This document shows, piece after piece, positions 13,727-20,889 of a stretch of 20,889 nt of DNA. The stretch lies in IMG/VR virus record IMGVR_UViG_3300033978_000390, positions 1 through 20,889 of that record, one strand, 5' to 3'. Within the stretch, counting starts at the first letter, position 1. Every line of letters begins with the position of its first letter. The stretch is from a virus. The position numbers and the translations under genes were made by a program. Under the pieces are notes generated by a model, which saw only the letters and a program-made list of their open reading frames with translations, searched no databases and had not been told where the DNA came from.

Positions 13727-14593
13727 ATGGCCCTCGTTCAAAACGGCAACGCCCTGTCCGGCAAACTCCTCAACCCAGGAGGGACTTATACGACGGACGG
13801 CTATGGCCTCATCACCGGGACGGCCACCTTCTCCGTCGACGCGGCGTCGTCCGGGACTGCGGTCGTGGGCGGTCAGGTCCACCCAAGTTACTCCGACCTC
13901 TTCGTCCATAAATACACGATCACCAAAGGACCGCTGAAGGTAGATACGATCGTCGCGGAATATGTCGGAATCGACAGCACCACCACGACCGGCGGCAAGA
14001 CCAACCCGAACGTCACGGCCTCCAACGGCCTGACCTCCGAGCACATCGTCACGCACCCGAACTTCTTCGGGCCAGTCACGGGCTTCACCACGGCCATCGC
14101 AGGCGACGGCACGACCTTCGCGAACTCGACAATCTCGGAGAACGAAAAGGTCGGCGGGATCTTCGGCGCTCATTTCACCAAGGGGACCGCCACCAACGCC
14201 GGGTCGTTCGTCGGCTTCAAGGATTCATCGACCCCCGCAAAGCAATATTTCTACGGCAAGAATCAGTACCTCGCTCCGACGACTTCTTTCTCCGGAGTCA
14301 TCTACACGAACACTTCAGGTGATTGCGCGACCCTCCGTGACGCGGTCGGAAAGACCAGCACGACCAACTCTTTCGGAGGCATCAAACTATTGCCAACCCA
14401 CATCGGGACAACTTTCACGGCAACCGTCAAAGGCGAGGCCCGCCCCACGATCATGTTGTCTCAGGTCAGCTTTGAAGACTACTGCGTCCAATCCTCCGGA
14501 ACGCCCAAGATTTTTAAGGTCAACTATGAGATTAGGTTCAACCGCGAGGGCTACCCTGCCGAAGTCTATAGCGCGTCGGTCGCACCCTCATGA
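13727..14593 (+). CDS. Unrecognised structural tail protein, 288 aa
   Basis: I do not recognise the family. The protein is almost wholly beta, rich in Gly, Thr and Ser, with short polar turns and no transmembrane segment. The N-terminus (ALVQNGNALSGKLLNPGG) and the C-terminal KIFKVNYEIRFNREGYPAEVY are typical of structural subunits. It starts two bases after the tape-measure stop and overlaps the next gene as ATGA (14590-14593). Position after the tape measure fits a distal tail or hub component. It could alternatively be a second tube-like or adhesion protein. Confidence 0.6.
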   Translation: MALVQNGNALSGKLLNPGGTYTTDGYGLITGTATFSVDAASSGTAVVGGQVHPSYSDLFVHKYTITKGPLKVDTIVAEYVGIDSTTTTGGKTNPNVTASNGLTSEHIVTHPNFFGPVTGFTTAIAGDGTTFANSTISENEKVGGIFGAHFTKGTATNAGSFVGFKDSSTPAKQYFYGKNQYLAPTTSFSGVIYTNTSGDCATLRDAVGKTSTTNSFGGIKLLPTHIGTTFTATVKGEARPTIMLSQVSFEDYCVQSSGTPKIFKVNYEIRFNREGYPAEVYSASVAPS

Positions 14594-16014
14594 GCAAGGC
14601 ACAACCAGGCAGCGGGTACGGCTTCACCTCCAGCGGGTACGGCTTCACCCTCAACACGGAGAAGCCTTTCGCAGACGCAGGAGCAGGGTCGGCCACCGAG
14701 TCGTTCCAGCAGTTCCAGGTCCGCAGCATCAAGGTCGGCGTGGACAACAAGCTCCAGATCGCCAAGGGGACGGTCACCTTCACCCAGAGCAATATGCCGC
14801 GCGTCAAGTTCGGCGGTCATTACGACAAACGCCAGGCATGGCTCAGCAAGGTGGCGGTCTACGGCACCGGCATCTCCCGAACGGCCGGCGCTGGTTCGCC
14901 CATCTGGATGGAAGGCGGAGGCTATTATAACATCAACTCGGCGGGGACTTACTACATCACGGTCAGCAAGTTCGACATCAACCAGTCCAACGACGACACC
15001 GACTCGGACCTCCTGAACGCCGAGACGCCTTGGGTTTCCATCTTCAAGTCCGGCGACTCCATCGAGGACACCATCTTTTCCGAGACCGGGCCTTCGGAGT
15101 ATGCCAACACGACGAACATCCACAAGATGACCGGGTATACCTCAGCGGATATCGGCGGGACCAAGGACTGGGGCAACTGTCACACGACCTATTTCAACCC
15201 CGTCAAGTGGGGCTATGACGTCAAACTGATCGCCATCGTCTACGCCACGTCATTCGCTGACAGCATCACTTTCACCATTGACCAGCATATCGTCGGACCC
15301 ATCGACCTGCATATCCCCTGCCAGTTCAACGGGACATTCCTGACCAATCGGGATGACCTGAACGAGACCAACGACCCGTATAATATCAACAGAGACGCAG
15401 ACCCGGCTTGGCCCAACATCGCCAACGCCTCGACTAAGACGGCGATGGACGGACTGACGGCCGCGAACACCGACTGGTACCAGGAGTTCGTCGGTCCGGC
15501 GGATTGGACGGAGCAGAACTTCGACTATCGGACCACGGGGAGCTGCGCCGCCCAGGACGACGATGCGGACGCGTGCGAGCATCCGTTCCAGTTCCATCCC
15601 TTCGTCGTCGAAAGCGATGCCGGCGACCTGTACCGCGCCAACGTCTGTTCGGGCATGGTCAACAATTTGGTGCCCTTCGACGAAGCGGAATCTGGTACGC
15701 TGCTCCCCGCCACCCTCGACTTCTTCGGCACGACCGACACCTACATTTACCTGCGGGTCGGGACCAAGAATCACACGACCGATACGCCCATCTTCCCGGT
15801 CACGGACATCACGGACGAACATTACCCGACAATCTGGCAGTCCACGACGACCCTCACGGACACGGACGAGTACTGCTATATCCTCATGGGCGTGGCGCGT
15901 AACATCGGCGACCCGGAAACCTTCACCGTCGACCAGACCATCTCCGGCTCCGTCTGGGCCGAGCGTATGAAGATCGGAACTCAAACCGCGGTCTATTACT
16001 GGGCCGGAGTCTGA
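14590..16014 (+). CDS. Unrecognised tail-tip protein, 474 aa
   Basis: The family is not recognised. This beta-rich protein is rich in Asp, Thr and aromatic residues. The N-terminus holds a tandem duplication (SGYGFTSSGYGFTL). Acidic clusters (QSNDDTDSDLL, AQDDDADACEH) suggest metal-binding loops. The C-terminal half (VTDITDEHYPTIWQS, DTDEYCYILMG) reads like a carbohydrate- or plug-type beta domain. It overlaps its upstream neighbour as ATGA and its downstream neighbour as TGATG. A baseplate or central-fibre role in place of the lambda M/L/K/I/J set is inferred from position. Confidence 0.55.
   Translation: MSKAQPGSGYGFTSSGYGFTLNTEKPFADAGAGSATESFQQFQVRSIKVGVDNKLQIAKGTVTFTQSNMPRVKFGGHYDKRQAWLSKVAVYGTGISRTAGAGSPIWMEGGGYYNINSAGTYYITVSKFDINQSNDDTDSDLLNAETPWVSIFKSGDSIEDTIFSETGPSEYANTTNIHKMTGYTSADIGGTKDWGNCHTTYFNPVKWGYDVKLIAIVYATSFADSITFTIDQHIVGPIDLHIPCQFNGTFLTNRDDLNETNDPYNINRDADPAWPNIANASTKTAMDGLTAANTDWYQEFVGPADWTEQNFDYRTTGSCAAQDDDADACEHPFQFHPFVVESDAGDLYRANVCSGMVNNLVPFDEAESGTLLPATLDFFGTTDTYIYLRVGTKNHTTDTPIFPVTDITDEHYPTIWQSTTTLTDTDEYCYILMGVARNIGDPETFTVDQTISGSVWAERMKIGTQTAVYYWAGV
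14610..14649 (+). repeat. Tandem 21-bp repeat at the 5' end of a tail gene
   Basis: CAGCGGGTACGGCTTCACC occurs at 14610-14628 and again at 14631-14649, 21 bp apart. It encodes SGYGFT twice and keeps the frame. The near-identical DNA suggests a recent slippage duplication. Confidence 0.85.
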
Positions 16015-16520
16015 TGGCCTCACGTATCGGAGGGCCAAGCGCTAGCTTGTTGTTTACCTGGGCAAGCGTACGTTCGCCGCTTGTATGGTCTGGGGCTGTT
16101 CTCAGCACTCCTCCCAGTTATCACCAAACGACATATTCACGAGCGTTCCCAGATACGACAAGCGACCCTTACCCGAAGTTCTTCATCTGGGAAAGCGGCT
16201 CGCTGTTTAGTTGGAACAGGCATGGGGGCTTTGGTAGCACAATTCCTCCTTATTATTGGATTGAGGGATACCTTGGCGACGAAGAGGCAGACCCCCCGGT
16301 TGAGGATCAAAGTTTCTTCGGGGTTGGTTTTACTGCATGGCCTGTCGACCGGGTAGACAATTATCAGTTCAAGGAACTAATCGGTGAAGAAGTCGACACC
16401 GATGGAGGCACGTTCACGATCACGCAAGACGCCCACTCTATCACGGGCGGGGCTGCTCAGTACATCCCCGGCATCTACGCTACCGAAATCTACACCATCG
16501 GCAAACTAACCCCGGTCTGA
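16014..16520 (+). CDS. Unrecognised tail protein, 168 aa, lower GC
   Basis: Not recognised. The start overlaps the previous stop (TGATG). The protein is rich in Tyr, Trp, Pro and Gly (FFIWESGSLFSWNRHGGFGS, PPYYWIEGYLGDEE), with an ordered end (GTFTITQDAHSITGGAAQYI). High aromatic content fits surface or sugar-binding roles. Base use is different from the neighbours: 16081-16140 is about 48% GC, and third positions are mixed. A recent import or a rapidly evolving tip protein are possible. Confidence 0.55.
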   Translation: MASRIGGPSASLLFTWASVRSPLVWSGAVLSTPPSYHQTTYSRAFPDTTSDPYPKFFIWESGSLFSWNRHGGFGSTIPPYYWIEGYLGDEEADPPVEDQSFFGVGFTAWPVDRVDNYQFKELIGEEVDTDGGTFTITQDAHSITGGAAQYIPGIYATEIYTIGKLTPV

Positions 16521-16552
16521 CCCCCTTCCATCCTACGCAAGAATAAGACCCG

Positions 16553-16873
16553 ATGAGCTGCCCAAACACCGTCACCATCTCGAGGGGCAATTCCTTCGCC
16601 TGCGTATTCTCGTGGACTCCCGGCGCCTCCGGCCCTGCCAACCTCCTGACCACGACCCTCTCCTCGACCTTCGAGGACAAGCAGTTCAACCAGTACCAGA
16701 TGACCGTCACCAAGGCGGGCGACGGCCTGTCCTTCACGGTGGCCTACCCCGGCTCGACGGCTGACTGGGCCATCGGCCTCGGGCGCTGGGACATCAAGTT
16801 CGTCTTCCCCGGCTCGTCCGTGACCCGTTCGGAAATCTTCCGCGTCAACGTCATCGACTCCGTCACCGTCTGA
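16553..16873 (+). CDS. Small beta-sandwich tail protein, fibre-proximal
   Basis: This 106-residue protein precedes the fibre gene by four bases. The pattern TVTISRGNSFACVFSWTP, then FEDKQFNQYQMTVTKAGDGLSF and WAIGLGRWDIKFVFPGSSVTRSEIFRVNVI is a seven-strand-like sandwich. It recalls the N-terminal domain of baseplate BppU-type proteins, which attach fibres to the tail tip. Likely a fibre adaptor. The call is by pattern and position. Confidence 0.5.
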   Translation: MSCPNTVTISRGNSFACVFSWTPGASGPANLLTTTLSSTFEDKQFNQYQMTVTKAGDGLSFTVAYPGSTADWAIGLGRWDIKFVFPGSSVTRSEIFRVNVIDSVTV

Positions 16874-16877
16874 TTTT

Positions 16878-19043
16878 ATGGCCTTCGGCACCATCACCAG
16901 CACCTCCAACACGTTTGGATCAGTAGACGGCACGGCCACGGGTTCAGTCCCCGGTACCCTGTCTGGTTCGGTCGGCGTCCCCGGTCCGCAGGGTCCGGCG
17001 GGGGCGACAGGTCCGGCTGGTCCTGCGGGTCAAGGCGTGCCGGCTGGCGGGACTACGGGGCAGGTTCTCGCCAAGGTGGACGGCGACGACTACAACACCG
17101 AGTGGATTGACGTGGACGTCTCAGACAAGCGTGACCTGACGGACTACGACTTCACGAATGTCGCGAATACGTACCTGACGACCTTCGGGCTGACGCTGGA
17201 GCCTACGGCCTCCATCGACATTGGAACTTTCAATTCCAGCGTGAACGCCTTGGGTATCAACATCGCCGTCGACGAAAGCCAAGGCGGCACTATCGACGCA
17301 CCTCAGTATGAAAGTTTCTTTAATTATCAAAGCGCCCAATTAAGGACTCGCAATTGGATTGATGGCACGGCTGACGCTGGCTTGGGCATCACAGTATCAA
17401 CGAATAAAGTATTTTTCACGAACTACGCTGGTTCGGCGTCTGGCTTCATGCAGTATGGCAATGGGAACATCATCTTCGGCAACGGCTCCGTCCAGACCAT
17501 CGCCTTCCCCGGCTTCAACAACGCCGCCCTCACCGGCAACCCGACCGCCCCGACCGCCACCTTCGGCGACAACGATACCTCCATCGCCACGACGGCCTTC
17601 GTCCAGGCTGGCCTCCTCGGTGGCACGGCAAACGCCCGCAACCTCGAAGTCCAAGTCCGCAACCAGTCCGGCTCGACCATCCCTGCCGGGTCCATCGTCT
17701 ACATCTCCGGGGCCACGGGTAACCTCCCCCTCATCACGCTGGCCCAGGCTAACAACGACGCGAACTCGGCCCAGACCATCGGCTTCGTCAAGACCTCCAT
17801 CTCCAACAACGGCACGGGCTACGTCATCGTGCGGGGCGTCCTTGAGGCCATCGACACTTCAGCGCTGACCGAAGGCGTCCAACTCTACCTCTCACCGACG
17901 ACCGCCGGAACCTGGACTACGACCAAGCCATCGGCTCCCCAGCATCTGGTCTACGTCGGCGTGGTGATCCGTTCGCACCCTACGCAGGGGACCATCCTCG
18001 TGGCGGTCCAGAACGGCTACGAGCTGCACGAACTGCACGACGTGGCCTTGGCGTCCGAGGCCAACAACGACCTGCTGGTCTACGAACTCTCGACCGACCT
18101 GTGGAAGAACAAGTCCTTTGCGACGCTGGGGCTGGCTGGCTTGAACAGCCCGACCTTCACGGGTACGCCCTCCCTGCCGACCGGCACGATTGGCGTCACG
18201 CAGACTGCGGGCGACAACACGACGGCCCTTGCTACCACGGCGTTCGTGACGGCCTCCAACCCGGACGCCTCGACCACGGTCAAGGGCCACGTCGAACTGG
18301 CGACCAACGCCGAAGTGATCGCGGGAACCTCGACGACGACGGCCATCGTCCCCGGCAACGCTGGCTTCCTGCTGACTGACCCTCGTCTGCGTTCGCTGGC
18401 TGCTCTCAATGGCAGCGCAGTCCAAGGCTCTGGTACGGCCTCGGCAAACGCGGGTTTTGCATATGGCCGAGAAATGTACCTCAGCTCGCTGGCGACTGGC
18501 CGTGCGGCTTGGTTGTATGGCCTTGTTGGGGTGGTTGGTTTCAACTCCAGCATTGCGAACCGCAACCAAATCGACTTTTCAAAGAAAGTCTGGATGTCCG
18601 GCTATGCGTGCTTTGGGTCGACGTTCAGCGGAACGGCCTACATGGGCGACGCCAACACCATGTGCCGCATCACCCTCGGAGGATATTCCACCAACACCAC
18701 GGGCGACATGACCCTGCGAGGCATCGGCCTTAAGAAGGTCGGCGGAGTCGGTTCGTTCGTCACCCTCACCGTCCACAACGGAACGACCCTCACCGATGTG
18801 GCGACCACCGTCGCCGTGGCGGATGGGGCTGGTATCAATTGGGTCATCTACTCCGACGGCACGGGCAACGTCACGCTCTACATCAACGGCACACAGGCCG
18901 CCACGACTACCGCTGGCCCGACCTCTGCGACCGCCAGTAACGCAGGATGCTACCGCGAACAGGTCGAGGCCGCAGCCACCCCTGGAGTCCGTCAGGCGTT
19001 GAACATCGGAGCCGGTGGCGGCTGGCTATACCTTGAAGGCTAA
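16878..19043 (+). CDS. Tail fibre / receptor-binding protein with collagen-like segment
   Basis: At 721 residues this is the largest protein in the window. After an N-terminal attachment part (1-32), six Gly-X-Y triplets (about 33-53, GVPGPQGPAGATGPAGPAGQ) suggest a trimeric stalk. GQVLAKVDGDDYNTEWIDV (61-79) is a common fibre module. Two fibre repeats of the type TAPTA..DNDTSIATTAFV occur at 218-242 and 427-457. A beta domain (about 255-380) lies between them, and VKGHVELATNAEVIAG (468-483) precedes the receptor end. The C-terminus (about 500-721) looks lectin- or LamG-like (INWVIYSDGTGNVTLYINGT). It should bind the host surface. Confidence 0.87.
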   Translation: MAFGTITSTSNTFGSVDGTATGSVPGTLSGSVGVPGPQGPAGATGPAGPAGQGVPAGGTTGQVLAKVDGDDYNTEWIDVDVSDKRDLTDYDFTNVANTYLTTFGLTLEPTASIDIGTFNSSVNALGINIAVDESQGGTIDAPQYESFFNYQSAQLRTRNWIDGTADAGLGITVSTNKVFFTNYAGSASGFMQYGNGNIIFGNGSVQTIAFPGFNNAALTGNPTAPTATFGDNDTSIATTAFVQAGLLGGTANARNLEVQVRNQSGSTIPAGSIVYISGATGNLPLITLAQANNDANSAQTIGFVKTSISNNGTGYVIVRGVLEAIDTSALTEGVQLYLSPTTAGTWTTTKPSAPQHLVYVGVVIRSHPTQGTILVAVQNGYELHELHDVALASEANNDLLVYELSTDLWKNKSFATLGLAGLNSPTFTGTPSLPTGTIGVTQTAGDNTTALATTAFVTASNPDASTTVKGHVELATNAEVIAGTSTTTAIVPGNAGFLLTDPRLRSLAALNGSAVQGSGTASANAGFAYGREMYLSSLATGRAAWLYGLVGVVGFNSSIANRNQIDFSKKVWMSGYACFGSTFSGTAYMGDANTMCRITLGGYSTNTTGDMTLRGIGLKKVGGVGSFVTLTVHNGTTLTDVATTVAVADGAGINWVIYSDGTGNVTLYINGTQAATTTAGPTSATASNAGCYREQVEAAATPGVRQALNIGAGGGWLYLEG

Positions 19044-19047
19044 TCAG

Positions 19048-19248
19048 ATGAGCATCACGACTTACCGCATCACCATGACCGGGGCCACCCTCTCCGACCC
19101 CTACGCTTTCCTGCAAGCGGTTTTCCCGCAGCGCAACGGCGAACCCGCATCCTCGGACGGAGCCAGCGTGACCGTCACCTTCGACACCCCGCAGACGCCC
19201 GTCGACCTCGGCCCCCTCGTCAAGGTGGAGACCGTCGTGACCGCTTAA
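19048..19248 (+). CDS. Small protein after the fibre gene, possible fibre partner
   Basis: I chose ATG 19048, after the fibre stop; an upstream in-frame ATG at 19015 would lie inside the fibre gene and adds residues that are not conserved-looking. The product is 66 residues, beta-rich (TTYRITMTGATLSD, ASVTVTFDTPQTPVDLG), with no signal or membrane segment. The family is not recognised. A fibre-assembly helper or minor tip protein is the simplest reading. Confidence 0.6.
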   Translation: MSITTYRITMTGATLSDPYAFLQAVFPQRNGEPASSDGASVTVTFDTPQTPVDLGPLVKVETVVTA

Positions 19249-19251
19249 CCT

Positions 19252-19386
19252 ATGATCACCGCCATCCTCGTCTCGTTCATCCTCGGCCTGGTCACGGGAC
19301 TGCTCGTGATGCGTAAGCACAAGGCCAAGGCCGACACCATCGAAGCCAAGGGCAAGACCCTCCTCGACGCCCTCAAGGGCAAGTAA
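19252..19386 (+). CDS. 44-aa single-helix membrane protein
   Basis: ATG 19252 opens a 44-codon frame ending at TAA 19384-19386. It fills most of the gap between the fibre partner and the lipoprotein gene, three and four bases from each. Residues 2-20 form a hydrophobic helix with a GxxxG-like face (ITAILVSFILGLVTGLLVM), followed by a highly basic tail (RKHKAKADTIEAKGKTLLDALKGK). This fits a small holin, antiholin or inner-membrane lysis factor. It belongs to the lysis-type cassette by position. Exact role is unproven. Confidence 0.65.
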   Translation: MITAILVSFILGLVTGLLVMRKHKAKADTIEAKGKTLLDALKGK

Positions 19387-19390
19387 GCCC

Positions 19391-20134
19391 GTGCGCCTCG
19401 CCCTGGCCGTCATCGTCCTGCTGGCCCTGACGACCGGGTGCAGCCTGCTCCGCAAGGGCGACCCTGCCCCGCTGCCGAAACAGCCCGACGCACCGACGAC
19501 TCCCTCGGTCGTCCAGAACCTCGGCAAAGACCTCGACAAGACGGACCACCGCGTCGCCTCGGCCCTCGTGGCCATCGAGCGCAACGCCGACAAGCCCAAG
19601 GTGGTCGTCGCCGAGTCCCGCCTAGCCCAGTCCTATCTGCCCGCCCCGCCTGAAGGGGACGTGGCCTTCGCCATGGCCCGGGCGACCAAGGCCGACCCTA
19701 TCGACTACGCCAAGCAGATGGAGTTCGGACGCAAACTCGCCACCGCCGTGACCCGCGCCTGGGAGAAGCTCGAAGCCGACCAAGCCGAAGCCAAGCGAGT
19801 CTCCGGCCTGAAGGACGCCCGCATCGTCGAGCTGACGAAGGAGGTCGACCGCGTGAAGAAGGACGCCTCCGCCCAGACTTGGACGCTCGTCGGTGCCGGA
19901 CTCGCCGCGATCGGTGCGCTGACGACCGCCTTCATGGGGCCGAAGGTCGGCGTCCCCCTGCTCCTCTGCGGAGCCTTCTGCGGGTCCGTCCCCTTCATCA
20001 TCGACTCGCCCTGGTTCGAATACGCGGCCGGTGCGACGCTCGTCATCTCGTGCGGCCTCGGCCTCTGGTGGCTCGCCGACAAAGTCCGGGACGCGGTCAA
20101 CAAACCTTCCGACGATGAGCCGCCGCAAGCCTAA
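19391..20134 (+). CDS. Lipoprotein with C-terminal membrane helices, u-spanin-like
   Basis: GTG 19391 begins a signal peptide (MRLALAVIVLLALTTG) with a likely lipobox TTGC, Cys17; the -3 Thr is unusual, and +2 is Ser, not Asp, so outer-membrane sorting is expected. Residues 23-105 are Pro/Lys-rich, and 105-160 form a coiled coil (AWEKLEADQAEAKRVSGLKDAR region). Hydrophobic segments follow at about 164-182, 186-204 and 210-229. An outer-membrane lipid anchor plus C-terminal inner-membrane helices is the u-spanin layout (T1 gp11), though three segments instead of one is atypical. It would join the two membranes during lysis. Length 247 residues. Confidence 0.6.
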   Translation: MRLALAVIVLLALTTGCSLLRKGDPAPLPKQPDAPTTPSVVQNLGKDLDKTDHRVASALVAIERNADKPKVVVAESRLAQSYLPAPPEGDVAFAMARATKADPIDYAKQMEFGRKLATAVTRAWEKLEADQAEAKRVSGLKDARIVELTKEVDRVKKDASAQTWTLVGAGLAAIGALTTAFMGPKVGVPLLLCGAFCGSVPFIIDSPWFEYAAGATLVISCGLGLWWLADKVRDAVNKPSDDEPPQA

Positions 20135-20402
20135 GCCCGTCAAGGTGGTCTGGCGCAAGTTAGGCCGTGAGCGTGCATGGGGTCAGGCCACGATCGGCGA
20201 AGACCTCATCGAGATTGACCCCCGCCTCGGCGCCAAGCGTCAGTTGGAAGTCTTGTGCCATGAGCAGGTCCACCTGCTTTTCCCCGGCGTGGCCGAAGCC
20301 GAAGTCGACAAGGCCGGCAAAGCCCTGGCGAAGATGCTCTGGGCTCAGGACTACCGCCGCGTCATGCTCGCCCCCAACGCCAAACCGCCCCGCATCTCGT
20401 GA
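20115..20402 (+). CDS. Mini zinc-metallopeptidase-like protein (HExxH)
   Basis: The frame is open upstream within the lipoprotein gene; ATG 20115, overlapping its end by 20 bases, gives a sensible 95-residue start. The motif H49-E50-Q-V-H53 is a zincin site, and E61 (eight residues after H53) is a plausible third ligand. The preceding strand (DLIEIDPRLGAKRQLEVLC) and following helices (EVDKAGKALAKMLWAQDYRR) match a small phage family I recall with HExLH...E. Whether it is enzymatic is unknown. Cell-wall cleavage, or processing of a phage or host protein, are possible. The stop overlaps the next GTG as GTGA. Confidence 0.7.
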   Translation: MSRRKPKPVKVVWRKLGRERAWGQATIGEDLIEIDPRLGAKRQLEVLCHEQVHLLFPGVAEAEVDKAGKALAKMLWAQDYRRVMLAPNAKPPRIS

Positions 20403-20728
20403 GCGCCGCCCTGCCCCAACCTCCCTCCCCCGACGAGATTCCCGTCGAGGCCCGCGACATCGGCATGGGCATCCTGATCGGTTCGGTCTCTTGGCTGGTC
20501 CGTTACTTCTGTTCCAGCGAGAAGCAGTCGCTAGGCTACATCCTGCGCCGCACGGCCACCGCCGGACTGACCTCGCTTCTGGTCGGGCTTGGCACGAAGG
20601 GCTACTTCTCCTCCGAGGCCCTGGCCTTCGCCGCCGCCGGGTGCGCTGGTTACGCGGCCCCCGAATTAAGTGACGCCCTGCTGGCCCGTATCAAGGCCAT
20701 GAAGGGGAAGATACCCCCTAAGGGGTAA
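20399..20728 (+). CDS. Holin-like small membrane protein
   Basis: GTG 20399 overlaps the previous stop (GTGA). The 109-residue protein has a polar Pro-rich N-terminus, hydrophobic segments at about 21-38, 52-66 and 73-87, and a basic tail (RIKAMKGKIPPKG). AGCAGYAAPELSDALLARI recalls the C-terminal motif of LydA-type holins (G-GxGxAAPELxD). Such proteins form the inner-membrane hole that triggers lysis timing. No endolysin gene follows within the window. A stem at 20712-20727 covers the stop codon. Confidence 0.68.
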   Translation: MSAALPQPPSPDEIPVEARDIGMGILIGSVSWLVRYFCSSEKQSLGYILRRTATAGLTSLLVGLGTKGYFSSEALAFAAAGCAGYAAPELSDALLARIKAMKGKIPPKG

Positions 20729-20754
20729 ACCCGCCTCTGAGGGCAAGCCAGAGG
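20712..20754 (+). other. Two hairpins after the holin-like gene
   Basis: TACCCC (20712-20717) pairs with GGGGTA (20722-20727), covering the stop codon. CCTCTG (20734-20739) pairs with CAGAGG (20749-20754). Neither has a good T-run, so they may stabilise the 3' end or act with the terminator downstream. Confidence 0.5.
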
Positions 20755-20809
20755 GGTCTATTGCCCCTTGACGTGGCGGCCTAGGGTGGCACATTGGAAC
20801 TTATAACGG

Positions 20810-20850
20810 CCCCCGCCTCTGTCTGACGAGACAAGTGGGGGTCTTCTTTT
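20810..20850 (+). terminator. Intrinsic terminator of the lysis/late operon
   Basis: CCCCC (20810-20814) pairs with GGGGG (20837-20841), and the inner TGTCT (20820-20824) with AGACA (20829-20833), separated by an internal loop and closed by GACG. TCTTCTTTT follows at 20842-20850. This ends the + strand gene series. TATAAC at 20802-20807 lies just before it, without a matching -35. Confidence 0.78.
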
Positions 20851-20889
20851 GGCCCTTGCGGAAAGGTGCTTGACGAATGTGGAACAGTC
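20851..20889. other. Right window edge, no gene seen
   Basis: These 39 bases contain TTGACG (20870-20875), a possible -35 element, but the window ends before a -10 could be checked. The same CTTGACG occurs at 20767-20773. Confidence 0.3.

Noticed and set aside
20031-20114. Upstream extension of the HExxH protein
   Set aside because: It lies within the lipoprotein gene and reads as Arg/Ser-rich shadow; ATG 20115 fits the overlap style of the operon.
1-20889. CCTAGG as an over-represented motif
   Set aside because: I count six copies; chance at this base composition gives a similar number. Only the local cluster is kept as a weak finding.
1-20889. tRNA genes, CRISPR arrays, insertion sequences, integrase or attachment sites
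   Set aside because: None could be supported by eye on either strand.

Overview
This 20.9 kb window is a densely packed, GC-rich (roughly 60%) tailed-phage or prophage region. Every supported gene lies on the + strand, often joined by ATGA, GTGA or TGATG stop/start overlaps. The central block follows the gene order of phage lambda's head and tail-tube operon: small terminase (Nu1-like), GpA-type large terminase, gpW-like joiner, lambda-family portal, S49 capsid protease, separate coiled-coil scaffold candidate, major capsid protein, FII-like joiner, Z/gp10-like completion protein, U-like tail terminator, V-like tube protein, G-like chaperone and a short H-like tape measure. I see no decoration protein (D) and no M/L/K/I/J homologues. 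The tail tip is instead a set of proteins I do not recognise, followed by a modular tail fibre with a collagen-like stretch. This suggests a siphovirus with a short tail. No integrase, repressor, tRNA, CRISPR array or insertion sequence is visible.

Layout. 1-50: tail end of an upstream gene. 47-1846: a small HTH protein and a helicase fusing a DnaB-like N-terminal domain to a RepA-like RecA core. 1847-2086: AT-richer non-coding segment with a 9-bp perfect hairpin and short repeats, a candidate origin or control region. 2087-3300: three small proteins, probably DNA-binding, one clearly lower in GC. 3301-3419: leader with nested inverted repeats and a possible 38-codon ORF. 3420-9930: packaging and head genes, including a 45-codon basic ORF between the terminase subunits. 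9952-9978: strong intrinsic terminator just after the capsid gene. 10009-13724: neck, tail tube, chaperone, tape measure. 13727-16873: four unrecognised tail proteins. 16878-19248: fibre and a small partner. 19252-20728: lysis-type cassette (44-aa one-helix protein, lipoprotein with C-terminal membrane helices resembling a u-spanin, mini zincin with HExxH, holin-like protein). 20712-20850: three hairpins, the last a good terminator. No canonical endolysin is present. No gene-free stretch exceeds 300 bases.

The host cannot be named from sequence alone. A lipoprotein signal with a u-spanin-like design points to a diderm (Gram-negative) host. Most starts lack a Shine-Dalgarno sequence, which fits groups with little SD use, such as Bacteroidota or some PVC bacteria. 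Verrucomicrobiota is only my impression.

The most unusual signals are a spaced start-proximal motif, TTCCA-N6-GCATAT, before three structural genes; the repeated 11-mer TTTAWCAAACC in two control regions; genes hidden by small size; the short tape measure; and the lysis cassette.
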